Positions 18,091 through 26,302 of a DNA stretch of 64,000 nt are shown here, in pieces. The DNA comes from RHKX01 sp963743875 (lineage in GTDB: Bacteria; Actinomycetota; Thermoleophilia; Solirubrobacterales; 70-9). The notes under the pieces were generated by a model. It made no database searches, was not told the DNA's origin, and saw only the letters and a list, made by a program, of their open reading frames with translations. Made by a program: the position numbers and the translations under genes. The stretch lies in contig CAVURM010000002.1 of assembly GCA_963743875.1 (NCBI GenBank), positions 434,001 to 498,000 of the forward strand, in the 5' to 3' direction. Position 1 is the first letter of the stretch, and each line of letters starts with the position of its first letter.

Positions 18091-19116
18091 GTGCCCCACC
18101 CCGTCGCCACCTCCCCGCGCAAGGGGCAGCCTCAGCTGCGGGTCGGACTCGTGGGCTGCGGCGGAATCGCCCGCCAATACCACCTTCCTGCGCTCCGTGC
18201 CGATCAGCGGGTCGAGCTCGTTGCGATCGCGGAGCCTGCGGCGCGCACCCGAGCGGCGCTTCCGCCGATTGCCGGCCTCGATTTGCACGAGAACACCGAC
18301 GCTCTCCTGTCTCGGGCCGACGTGGACGCGGTCATCGTCTGCGCATCGAGTTCCGCTCATGCCGGCATCGCCGCCGCGGTCGGCCGCGGCCGACAGCATC
18401 TCTACCTCGAGAAGCCCGTTGCCCTGCAACTCGACGAGGCCTGCGCGCTCGAATCGATGTTGAACGCTCGCCGAGCGGTCTGCGCCGTCGGCTTCAACTA
18501 CCGTCTCAGTCCCGCCTTCGGCCGACTCAGGAGACAGTTGCGAGCTGGCCGCATCGGTGACGTTCGCCGCGTTCGCGGCTGGCACTGTGAGGCCGCAAGC
18601 GCCGAGACCATGCCTGAGTGGAAGCGGACTAGGAGCAGCGGTGGCGGTGTGCTGCTCGACCTGGTCTCCCACCAGATCGACTTCGTCCGCTGGCTGCTGG
18701 GTACCGACGTGGAGGCAGTCGAGGAGGCCACCATCGAATCGAGTCGCAGCGAGCAGGACCACGCCCGAATCGTGTTCGCGATGAGCGACGGGGTTCAGGT
18801 CGAGGTCGTCGCCTCCTATCTGCAGGGGCGCAAGCACCGGTGGGAGGTCGAGGGTGTCCGCGGGGTTTTGCGCGCGGATCGCTGGCCGGCTCGCGTTTCC
18901 TTGCGGCGTCGCCCGGCCCCCGAAGGGCCGTCGCGGTTGGCGACGAGCCTGCTGGCCGTTCCGATCCCGCGACGTGAGCCGTCCTTCGCACTCGCCCTCG
19001 GGCAGTTCGTGGGCGCCGCCCTCGGCGAGGGCCACGCGCTCCCAACCATCACGGACGGAAGGCGCAGCCTCGAGATCGTGCTCGCCGCCGAGCGCAGTGC
19101 ATCGGGCCCACCATGA
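18091..19116 (+). CDS. Gfo/Idh/MocA-family NAD(P)-dependent sugar dehydrogenase
   Basis: Rossmann opening VGLVGCGGIARQYHLPAL and the family's EKPVALQLDEA motif (catalytic Lys in the EKP box), then the substrate domain with GGGVLLDLVSHQIDFVRWLLG. 341 residues, intact. Predicted oxidoreduction of a sugar or sugar nucleotide. It is the first gene of a set with four-base overlaps (19113, 20288) ending in glycosyltransferases, which points to production of an unusual sugar for a surface glycan or glycolipid. GTG 18091 is the chosen start. Confidence 0.82.
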   Translation: MPHPVATSPRKGQPQLRVGLVGCGGIARQYHLPALRADQRVELVAIAEPAARTRAALPPIAGLDLHENTDALLSRADVDAVIVCASSSAHAGIAAAVGRGRQHLYLEKPVALQLDEACALESMLNARRAVCAVGFNYRLSPAFGRLRRQLRAGRIGDVRRVRGWHCEAASAETMPEWKRTRSSGGGVLLDLVSHQIDFVRWLLGTDVEAVEEATIESSRSEQDHARIVFAMSDGVQVEVVASYLQGRKHRWEVEGVRGVLRADRWPARVSLRRRPAPEGPSRLATSLLAVPIPRREPSFALALGQFVGAALGEGHALPTITDGRRSLEIVLAAERSASGPP

Positions 19117-20291
19117 GAATTCTTCTCGTCACCGACTGGCCGTTGCGATGGGCTGGAACCGAGCGCTACATCCGGGACCTCCGTGAGGGTCTGATTCAGG
19201 CCGGTGAGGAGGTTCGGTTGATGACCTCCTCGGTCGGGTCAGCAGCCGACGGCACTGCTGACTACGTCGCCAGGGCAACCGATCGGCGACGTGCGCAGGC
19301 GTTTCTGCAGGTCGTGAACCCGAGCGGCGTTGCGACGCTGCGGGATGCCGTGCGGGAGTTCGATCCGGACGTCGTCCACCTGACGATGTTCCTGCCGTAC
19401 CTCTCCCCTGCGGTGATGGCGCCGCTGCGGAACCGGCCGGCGACGCTCATGGTCTCCGACTTCAAGCCGATTTGCCCGAATGGAACGAAGCTGCTGCCGG
19501 ATGGCGGCCAATGCCGGGTCCGGATGGGTGCGACCTGTGTTCGCGGAGGTTGCCTCGGGCCGGCGCGCGGCGCCCGGGACGTCGTCCGCTACGGCGCATT
19601 CCGGTTAGGTCTCGGCAACGTCGATCGGGTCATCGCCTGCAGTCGGCACGTTGCCGGAGAGCTGAAGGTCGCCGGTATCGAGGCCGAGCATCTGCCGCTG
19701 CCGGTGCCGCCGCCTGACCCTGCCTTTCGTCGTCGTCCTCGTGCGGCGCCCCACTTCGTCTACGCCGGGCGCCTGGATCCCGTCAAGGGGGTCGATCTGC
19801 TCCTTCGCACCTTCGGGAAGCTGCTGGTGCGCCACCATGATGCAACGCTCTTGATCTGTGGGGACGGCCGTCAACGCGATGCGACCCTGGCGTTGACCGA
19901 CCGGTTGGGGCTTCGCCATGCAGTCGAGTTCCAATTCGGGATGCCGTGGGATTGGACGGGGCGTCTCTCCGACGCTTGGGCGCTCGTGGCCCCATCCCTC
20001 TATCGGGAGCCCCTCGGACTCGTCGCCATCGAGGCCATCGCGCGGGGTGTTCCGGTGATCGCCAGCGAGAACGGTGGCTATTCCGAGTCGGTCGAGGAGG
20101 GGCGCAGTGGGCTTCTGTTCCCGAATGGGGACGGCTCGGCGCTGCTTGACAGGATGACGGCAGTGGCAGACGCACGGGCGTTCACCGACCACTCGCCGGA
20201 CCCAGCGGCGCGGGCAAGGCTGACGCGCCGACACGACGTCGTCGATCATGTCCGGAGCATGCAGCGGATCTGGCGAGAGGTAGCGGCTTGA
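19113..20291 (+). CDS. Glycosyltransferase, GT4 type
   Basis: GT-B enzyme: N-terminal acceptor domain with ILLVTDWPLRWAGTERYI; C-terminal nucleotide-sugar domain with FVYAGRLDPVKGVDLLLRTF and the E-x7-E region at EPLGLVAIEAIARGVPVIAS. A Cys-rich insert (ICPNGTKLLPDGGQC...CVRGGC, about residues 120-150) is seen in some GT4 enzymes and may bind metal. Its ATG overlaps the previous stop by four bases. 392 residues. Donor and acceptor unknown. Confidence 0.85.
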   Translation: MRILLVTDWPLRWAGTERYIRDLREGLIQAGEEVRLMTSSVGSAADGTADYVARATDRRRAQAFLQVVNPSGVATLRDAVREFDPDVVHLTMFLPYLSPAVMAPLRNRPATLMVSDFKPICPNGTKLLPDGGQCRVRMGATCVRGGCLGPARGARDVVRYGAFRLGLGNVDRVIACSRHVAGELKVAGIEAEHLPLPVPPPDPAFRRRPRAAPHFVYAGRLDPVKGVDLLLRTFGKLLVRHHDATLLICGDGRQRDATLALTDRLGLRHAVEFQFGMPWDWTGRLSDAWALVAPSLYREPLGLVAIEAIARGVPVIASENGGYSESVEEGRSGLLFPNGDGSALLDRMTAVADARAFTDHSPDPAARARLTRRHDVVDHVRSMQRIWREVAA

Positions 20292-21883
20292 GCGCCCGCA
20301 GGCGACTCCTGATGGTGGGCCTCGACGCGGCTGACGGAGATCTGGTCTTGCGCTCGATTCGCGAGGGCCGCCTGCCGACTCTGGCCGGCCTCGCCGCACG
20401 CGGGGTCGCCGGACCGTTGCAGTCCGACGGCGAGCACATGCCGGAGTCCTCGTGGGCATCGATGATCAGCGGCGCCGAGGCCGGAGAGCACGGGATCTAC
20501 AGCTGGCGCATCGTCCGGCCCGGCAGCGTCGGGCGGGCGCGGATGGCCGGCGGCGGCTGGCGGCGGCCGTTCTGGTGGGTGATGCGCGAGTACGGTCCCG
20601 ACCCGAAACCACGGATCGTGATCTTCGACGTCCCCTACGCCGCCGGACTGCACGACGACGGGGTCACCGAACTCGGGGGGTGGGGTTTGCGAGTGACCAG
20701 GGATGGGACATCCTGGCCGGCGGACCTCTTCGCGGATGTGACCTCTCGTCACGCCGCCTACCCACCGTGGATCAACCGTGACTACGACCGCAGCCCGTTC
20801 TCGGAGCGTCGCTACAGGCGCGTCTTGGAGAAGCTGGTCCGCCGACGTACCGAAGTTGCTCTCGAGTTGCTCGACCGATGCGACTGGGACTGCGCCGTCA
20901 TCAACTACACCGAGCCGCATTTCGCGGGGCACGCATTCTTCCACCACCTGAACTCCGCTGAGCCGCGGCGTGTCCGAGCACGCTACGCGGCGACGAACGG
21001 GCTGCTCGACGTCTACGCCGAGACCGATCGCAACCTCGCTCGCTTACTCGAGGCCGCTGGTCCGGAGACCGACGTCTTCGTCTTCTCGACGATCGGCCTG
21101 CGACCCAACGAATGCTCGAAGGACCTCCTCGGCGAGATCATGATCGCGCTCGGTTACCAGGTGCCGTCCGAATCGACCCCATCCCAGCGCGGCCAACGAG
21201 CGGCCATGCAGGTCGCATCGACAGTCGTACCGCGGTTTCTGCGCCATCGTCTGAGAAATTTCGCCCCGGTGGGAGCCGCTGAGTCGATCGCCGACCGAGC
21301 CTGGGGCGATTCGATCGACTGGTCTCGCAGCCGTGCCGTCTCCGAGGCCGAGCCGGGGTCTGCCTGGCTGCGGATCAACCTCATCGGACGTGAGCCTGAT
21401 GGGATCGTTGCTGGTGCTGATCGTGAGGCGTTGATCGTCGAGCTCATCGAAGAGCTTGGGAAGCTGGTCGATCCTGACACCGATGCGCCCGCGGTCGCCG
21501 AGGTGCTTGCGGTCGCGCAAATCGCCTCCGGCCCGCGGGTCCGGCAGATGCCGGACCTGCTGGTCCGGTGGATGCCGGGCAAGCGGATCCGCAGCGTCTT
21601 CCATCCACGGGTCGGGACGATCAGCGACCGCGGAGGTCCGTACGCCCGCACCGAGCACAACGACCGCGGCTTCCTGGTGGCCGCCGGTCCTAGCATCGCC
21701 GCAGCGGCGAGCATGAAGGGACATCCGCCACCGCGCGAGTTCGACCTCGCGCCGACGGTGCTTCATCTATCCGGCTGCCCGGTTCCCGAAGGGATGCAGG
21801 GGGTGGTTCTCGAGTGGTTGCTTGCCGAGGGGCGGGAGCCGGTGCGGGTGCCGATCGACCTCAACTCCGAGCCGGCGTTCTAG
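20288..21883 (+). CDS. Alkaline-phosphatase-superfamily protein (type I phosphodiesterase-like)
   Basis: Opens LLMVGLDAADGDLVLRSIREGRLPTLAGL, the form seen in AP-superfamily phosphodiesterase/nucleotide-pyrophosphatase relatives, with metal-ligand-like Asp in GLDAAD and the ESSWASMISG segment carrying the predicted nucleophile Ser. C-terminal EHNDRGFLVAAGP supplies the late His. 531 residues. Starts at TTG 20288, overlapping the previous stop as TTGA. Such proteins are frequent in polysaccharide clusters and may transfer or remove phospho-groups; the substrate is unknown. Confidence 0.75.
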   Translation: MSARRRLLMVGLDAADGDLVLRSIREGRLPTLAGLAARGVAGPLQSDGEHMPESSWASMISGAEAGEHGIYSWRIVRPGSVGRARMAGGGWRRPFWWVMREYGPDPKPRIVIFDVPYAAGLHDDGVTELGGWGLRVTRDGTSWPADLFADVTSRHAAYPPWINRDYDRSPFSERRYRRVLEKLVRRRTEVALELLDRCDWDCAVINYTEPHFAGHAFFHHLNSAEPRRVRARYAATNGLLDVYAETDRNLARLLEAAGPETDVFVFSTIGLRPNECSKDLLGEIMIALGYQVPSESTPSQRGQRAAMQVASTVVPRFLRHRLRNFAPVGAAESIADRAWGDSIDWSRSRAVSEAEPGSAWLRINLIGREPDGIVAGADREALIVELIEELGKLVDPDTDAPAVAEVLAVAQIASGPRVRQMPDLLVRWMPGKRIRSVFHPRVGTISDRGGPYARTEHNDRGFLVAAGPSIAAAASMKGHPPPREFDLAPTVLHLSGCPVPEGMQGVVLEWLLAEGREPVRVPIDLNSEPAF

Positions 21884-21962
21884 CGGTGGCCGGACCGCTG
21901 GTGTCACTTGGTGGGTGGATTGTGTCGCGAGCGCTGCTCGGCAACGCGGGCGGTGGCCAGGA

Positions 21963-23087
21963 ATGAGCACAACCGTCGCCGGGCGCCGCCTGATCGTGTT
22001 CGCCCCAACGCCGCCGCCCGTCTTCGGGCATTCCGTCCTGACCCTGTCGATCCTCGCCGCGCTGGATCGCCTCGGGTTGCTCGCCGCGCACTTCGACACC
22101 CGCGACGACCGGTCGCTCGCCAACCTGAACCGCTTCGACCTCGAGAACCTCAGACTCGGCCTGCTTGCCGCCTGGCGCCTGATCGTGCTGATGCGTCGGC
22201 ACCCGGATGCCGGTGTCTACCTTCAGATCTCGCAGGGCCGCTGGGGCTTCCTGCGGGATGCGCTGTGGATCTGGATCGCGCGCGCCTTCCGCCGCCCCGT
22301 TTACGTCCACCTGCTCGGTGGACGCTTCCGCCGGTTCCACGACGAGTCGGGGATGCTGATGCGGGTGCTGATTCGTGCCACGGTCCGCCAGGCAGTTGCG
22401 CTCTGGGTACTGACGCCGTCGCTGCGGATCTGCTTCGAGGGGCTTGCCGATCCGGGGAGGGTGAAGGTGCTGGAGACGGTTGTCGACGACCCGATGCTTG
22501 ATATCGGGAAGCTGGATTCCGCCGCCCAAGACGTCAGCGCCCTGCGAATCCTGTTCCTCTCCAACCTGCGGGACGGCAAGGGTCATGACGATCTGTTGGC
22601 CGCGCTGGGACGGCTCGGCGGGCGCGCCGCCGGCTGGCACGTTCGCCTCGTCGGCGAGTACGACGAGCGGTCGCGGCTCGAGGTCGAGACGTGGAACGGC
22701 TCCCGTCCCGATCTCTCCGTGCGAGTCGAGCTCGCCGGTCCGAGGACGGGCACGGCCAAGGCGAGGGAGCTTGCTTGGGCTGATGTCTTTGCGTTCCCGA
22801 CCCGCTATCGCAACGAGGGCCAACCGCTCGTCGTCCTCGAGGCATTGGCCGCCGGCTTGCCGATCGTCAGCACGCGGCACCGCGGCATTCCCGACACCGT
22901 TCGCGAAGACCGCGAAGCGTTGCTGGTCGAGCCGGGCGACGTCGAGGGGTTTGCCGCGGCGCTGGCGCGGATGGCCGAGGACCCCGAGCTCCGGGCGCGA
23001 CTGGGAACGGCTGGGCGACTGCGCTATGTGGATCAGTACTCGCCCCCGCGACTGGCGGTCGATCTGGCGCAGCTGCTGCGGATGTGA
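21963..23087 (+). CDS. Glycosyltransferase, GT4 type
   Basis: 374 residues, GT-B fold: RILFLSNLRDGKGHDDLLAA opens the donor domain and EGQPLVVLEALAAGLPIVST carries the E-x7-E signature. The N-terminal half has an amphipathic/hydrophobic helix (LWIWIARAFRRPVYVHLLGG) suggesting membrane association. Start at ATG 21963, where homology begins (MSTTVAGRRLIVFAPTPPPV). It closes the Gfo/Idh-GT-AP-GT set and lies 80 bases after the AP gene. Confidence 0.82.
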   Translation: MSTTVAGRRLIVFAPTPPPVFGHSVLTLSILAALDRLGLLAAHFDTRDDRSLANLNRFDLENLRLGLLAAWRLIVLMRRHPDAGVYLQISQGRWGFLRDALWIWIARAFRRPVYVHLLGGRFRRFHDESGMLMRVLIRATVRQAVALWVLTPSLRICFEGLADPGRVKVLETVVDDPMLDIGKLDSAAQDVSALRILFLSNLRDGKGHDDLLAALGRLGGRAAGWHVRLVGEYDERSRLEVETWNGSRPDLSVRVELAGPRTGTAKARELAWADVFAFPTRYRNEGQPLVVLEALAAGLPIVSTRHRGIPDTVREDREALLVEPGDVEGFAAALARMAEDPELRARLGTAGRLRYVDQYSPPRLAVDLAQLLRM

Positions 23088-23150
23088 GGAGGCGGCGCCT
23101 GGGCGAGCCGGTGCTGTCAGCGCCGATTCGGGAGCAGATGGGTCCGCCGG

Positions 23151-23156
23151 TAGTCT
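23151..23156 (+). promoter_or_regulatory. -10 element for a leaderless start
   Basis: TAGTCT, seven bases before GTG 23164. Confidence 0.5.
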
Positions 23157-23163
23157 GACGCCG

Positions 23164-24234
23164 GTGAGTGATCTTCTGGTCAGGCGAGACGAGCTGCGCG
23201 AGTGTCGTATCGACGAGGGTGAGGCGCCGGAGCTCGAGCCCGGTCAGGCGTTGCTTCGGGTCGACACCTTCGGTCTGACCTCCAACAACGTCACCTACGC
23301 GGTGCTCGGTGAGATCATGTCCTACTGGGACCACTTTCCGGCCGAGGACGGCTGGGGGAGGGTCCCGATGTGGGGCTTCGCCGAGGTCGAGCGAAGCGAG
23401 GCCGAGGGCGTCGAGTCCGGCACTCGCGTCTACGGCTACCTACCGCCGTCAACCCACCTCGTCGTGCGTCCGGTAGACGCCGGCGAAAGAGGGTTCGTCG
23501 ACGGCTCGCCGCATCGGAAGACGCTGCCTGCCACCTACCAGAGGTTTATGACGACGGGCTCCGACCCGTTCTACAGCGCGAGTACCGAGGAGCTGCAGAT
23601 GCTGCTGCGGCCACTCTTCTTCACGGCATTTCTGATCGATGACCAGCTCGCCGACGAGGGTCTGGTGGAGCGCGGTCCGATCGTGATCTCGAGTGCCTCC
23701 AGCAAGACCGCAATCGGCGCGGCGTTCATGCTCGCCCGGCGCGAGGGGGCCTCGCTCATCGGGCTGACATCTCCGCGCAACGCCGAGTTCGTCGAGAGCC
23801 TGGGCATCTACGACAGGACCGTCACCTACGACGCGATTTCGTCGCTCGAGCCCGGACCCGCGAGCTTCGTCGACATCGCCGGGGACGGGGCGGTGCGGCA
23901 CGCGGTCCATTCCCACTACGGCGACCAGCTCGCCCACAGCATGACCGTCGGCGTCACCCACTGGGAGGAGATGGGGGGCGCCGGCGAAGGTGATCTGCCC
24001 GGGCCGGCTCCGACCTTCTTCTTCGCTCCCGACCGTGTCGCCAAGCGGGCTCAGGATTGGGGTGCTGCCGGCCTCGAGACGCGGGTGGCCGACGCCTGGC
24101 ACCCGTTCTGCGAATGGGCCGGCGGCTGGCTGGAGATCGTCGGCGGTCGGGGCCTCGAGGCCGCCGAGGGCGCGTACCTCGACGTGCTCGAGGGTCGCGT
24201 GGAGCCGCAAGCTGCTCACGTGATCTCGCTCTAG
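23164..24234 (+). CDS. DUF2855-family protein (MDR-reductase-like)
   Basis: 356 residues matching the DUF2855 type: LLRVDTFGLTSNNVTYAVLG near the N-terminus, YWDHFP, and a degenerate Rossmann segment IVISSASSKTAIGAAFMLAR. The family looks like medium-chain dehydrogenases that have kept the fold; the reaction is not established. GTG 23164 is selected because TAGTCT lies seven bases upstream, a leaderless start. The frame is open upstream for over 600 bases but only as a shadow of the glycosyltransferase gene. Confidence 0.75.
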   Translation: MSDLLVRRDELRECRIDEGEAPELEPGQALLRVDTFGLTSNNVTYAVLGEIMSYWDHFPAEDGWGRVPMWGFAEVERSEAEGVESGTRVYGYLPPSTHLVVRPVDAGERGFVDGSPHRKTLPATYQRFMTTGSDPFYSASTEELQMLLRPLFFTAFLIDDQLADEGLVERGPIVISSASSKTAIGAAFMLARREGASLIGLTSPRNAEFVESLGIYDRTVTYDAISSLEPGPASFVDIAGDGAVRHAVHSHYGDQLAHSMTVGVTHWEEMGGAGEGDLPGPAPTFFFAPDRVAKRAQDWGAAGLETRVADAWHPFCEWAGGWLEIVGGRGLEAAEGAYLDVLEGRVEPQAAHVISL

Positions 24235-24338
24235 CCGCCGCGGGTCGGAGCAGACCCTGCCCGGCGCTGTGATAGCTTGCCGCCGCGCTCGTCGAGCGAT
24301 CGGGGGGATGACTGACTCGTTATCCCAGGGAGGGCACG

Positions 24339-25469
24339 TTGACAACGGTTTCGCACATTGGTCGATCGACCTGGGCGCTCACGATCCTGCTGGTGTTGGT
24401 CGCGCTTGCACTGGCGATCCTGGCGCCGGGTGCGGCCCGCGCAGGAGCTCCGCCGGCGGATACCGTCCACATCCGCGGGGTCGCCTACGCCTTCTTCGGC
24501 ATCGACGATCACATGCCCGGGTCGGTCGTCCGCATCGAGGAGTTCCCCGAGCTCTCGGCTCCGGTGGCGGGCGACGGCAGCTACGACATCGTGGTGCCCG
24601 ACGACGCCAACGTCACTCCCTACATCGATCCGCCCGACGGCTACAACAGGATCTACCTGCAGACCTTCCACACCTCGGGCGAGGACCTCGAGAACGTTCA
24701 TTTTCAGGTCGTCCCCGACCTCTACTACGGGGCCTTCGCCGCTCTTCTCAGCGTGCCGCTGGACGAGTTCGGCCAGATCGAGGAGTGCGTGATCGTCTCC
24801 ACCTTCTCGATCCACGAGGCGCGTGACGCCACCGAGTTCGATCCCGGCTTCAAGAACGTCTATCCGCATGGGCTGGCGGGTTCGACGGCGACAATCGATC
24901 CCATCAGCGGAAACACCCGCGGGCCGATCTACTTCAATGAATCCGTCATCCCGGACACGACGGCGACCTCGTCCTCGGTCGACGGCGGCGTGCTCTGGGC
25001 GGAGGTGCCGCCGGGCTGGTACTCGCTCCAGCCCGAACATCCGAGCGAGCGACTCGCCCCATTCCTCGCCCACTGCGAGAACGGCCGGCTCGTCAACGCT
25101 AGCCCGCCCTGGGGCTTCTACGAGCTCAAGCCCGGTGAGGAGCCCGACCCGGCGGTGCTCGCAAGCCCACCCGACGAGTTGGTCACCGGCAAGCTGGTCG
25201 GCGAGCCGAATGCCGTCCGCAAGGGCGATCGTCGGGTCGTCAAAGTCAAGTTCAAGGCTGACGAGCCGGTCGAGGCACGGCTCAGGTTGTTCCGCGGCGA
25301 GGAGCGATTGGGGAAGTCCGAGGACCGTAACTTCGAAGCGGGCAAGCACCAGATCGAGGTCCAGATCCGTCGCGAGACCGCTGCCGGGCCGGCAGCGGTG
25401 AAGCTGCGCCTGCGCGACGAGGCCGGCAATCGGTTCGTGATCGAGAAGGGCGTGCGGGTTCCGAGGTAG
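24339..25469 (+). CDS. Secreted hypothetical protein (376 aa)
   Basis: An N-terminal signal segment (LTILLVLVALALAILAPGAARA) is followed by a beta-sandwich resembling a carboxypeptidase-regulatory-like repeat (DTVHIRGVAYAFFG... GSYDIVVPDD). The C-terminal domain is Lys/Arg-rich (KVKFKADEPVEARLRLFRGEERLG), similar in style to the C-terminal domain of the propeller gene at 1436. Start TTG 24339 has GGGAGGG a few bases upstream. No enzyme motif; likely a surface or matrix protein. Confidence 0.6.
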   Translation: MTTVSHIGRSTWALTILLVLVALALAILAPGAARAGAPPADTVHIRGVAYAFFGIDDHMPGSVVRIEEFPELSAPVAGDGSYDIVVPDDANVTPYIDPPDGYNRIYLQTFHTSGEDLENVHFQVVPDLYYGAFAALLSVPLDEFGQIEECVIVSTFSIHEARDATEFDPGFKNVYPHGLAGSTATIDPISGNTRGPIYFNESVIPDTTATSSSVDGGVLWAEVPPGWYSLQPEHPSERLAPFLAHCENGRLVNASPPWGFYELKPGEEPDPAVLASPPDELVTGKLVGEPNAVRKGDRRVVKVKFKADEPVEARLRLFRGEERLGKSEDRNFEAGKHQIEVQIRRETAAGPAAVKLRLRDEAGNRFVIEKGVRVPR

Positions 25470-25545
25470 TCGATCCGGAGTCGCCCTGGCGCCCAGGTCG
25501 ACCGGACCGATTCCTCTCCGACCATCAACCCCGGTAGCGGAGATC

Positions 25546-26070
25546 ATGGCCGGCACGATCTATCTACTGCGACATGCGAAGTCGAGCTGGGACGACCCAG
25601 CGCTCGCCGATCACGATCGACCGCTCGCGCCGCGAGGCCGCCGGGCCGCCAAGGCGATCGCGGACCATCTGCGAGGGGAGGGGATAGCGCCCGAACTGGT
25701 GCTCTGCTCGTCCTCGGCGCGCACCCGGGAGACGCTCGCGCGAATATCCGCGGCGTTCGAGGGTGCGAACGGCGTCCAGGTCGAGATCGAGCGTGGGCTC
25801 TACGAAGCCTCCGGCGGGGAACTGCTCGCGCGGTTGCGTCAGGTGCCCGGGGGCGTCGAGTCCGTGATGCTGATCGCCCATCAACCCGGGATTCAGGAGC
25901 TGGCGCTGACGCTCGCCGAGGCGGGCTCCGGGACGCAGCTTGAGAGGTTGAAGGAGAAGTTCCCGACTGCAGCGCTGGCGACGCTAGATGTCGAGGGCGA
26001 TTGGGATGCGCTCGGCCCCGCTTCGGCGCGACTCGCCGCATTCGTCAAGCCGAGGGAGCTCGAGCGCTGA
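25546..26070 (+). CDS. SixA-type histidine phosphatase
   Basis: 174 residues. The phosphohistidine motif is LLRHAKSSWDD (catalytic His and Arg), then SSSARTRETLARI, and the second catalytic His is in AHQPGIQEL. This is the small SixA form of the histidine phosphatase superfamily, which removes phosphate from phosphohistidine of HPt domains or related substrates. No phosphorelay gene is adjacent. Intact. Confidence 0.85.
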   Translation: MAGTIYLLRHAKSSWDDPALADHDRPLAPRGRRAAKAIADHLRGEGIAPELVLCSSSARTRETLARISAAFEGANGVQVEIERGLYEASGGELLARLRQVPGGVESVMLIAHQPGIQELALTLAEAGSGTQLERLKEKFPTAALATLDVEGDWDALGPASARLAAFVKPRELER

Positions 26071-26290
26071 CCGGCCGGGCGGGGTCAAGCACGTGGCCTC
26101 CGATCGCCACGCCTCCTACCTGCACCTGCCCGCCTACCGCAAGGCGGCCGCCATCGATGCGAGCGCAGATGGGGTGGGGTGACTTCGACCCCGCGGGCTT
26201 GAGTCCCCCTCCAACGTCGGCGTAGGCGAATCAGGGTTCGCCCATCAGGTCGCGGGTTTCTGACCGGGGGTCAACATCTGCCGAATCAGC

Positions 26291-26296
26291 TACTAT
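26291..26296 (+). promoter_or_regulatory. -10 element for a leaderless start
   Basis: TACTAT, six bases before ATG 26303. The 220 bases before it (26071-26290) hold no gene or clear motif. Confidence 0.5.
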
Positions 26297-26302
26297 TCCG
26301 CC

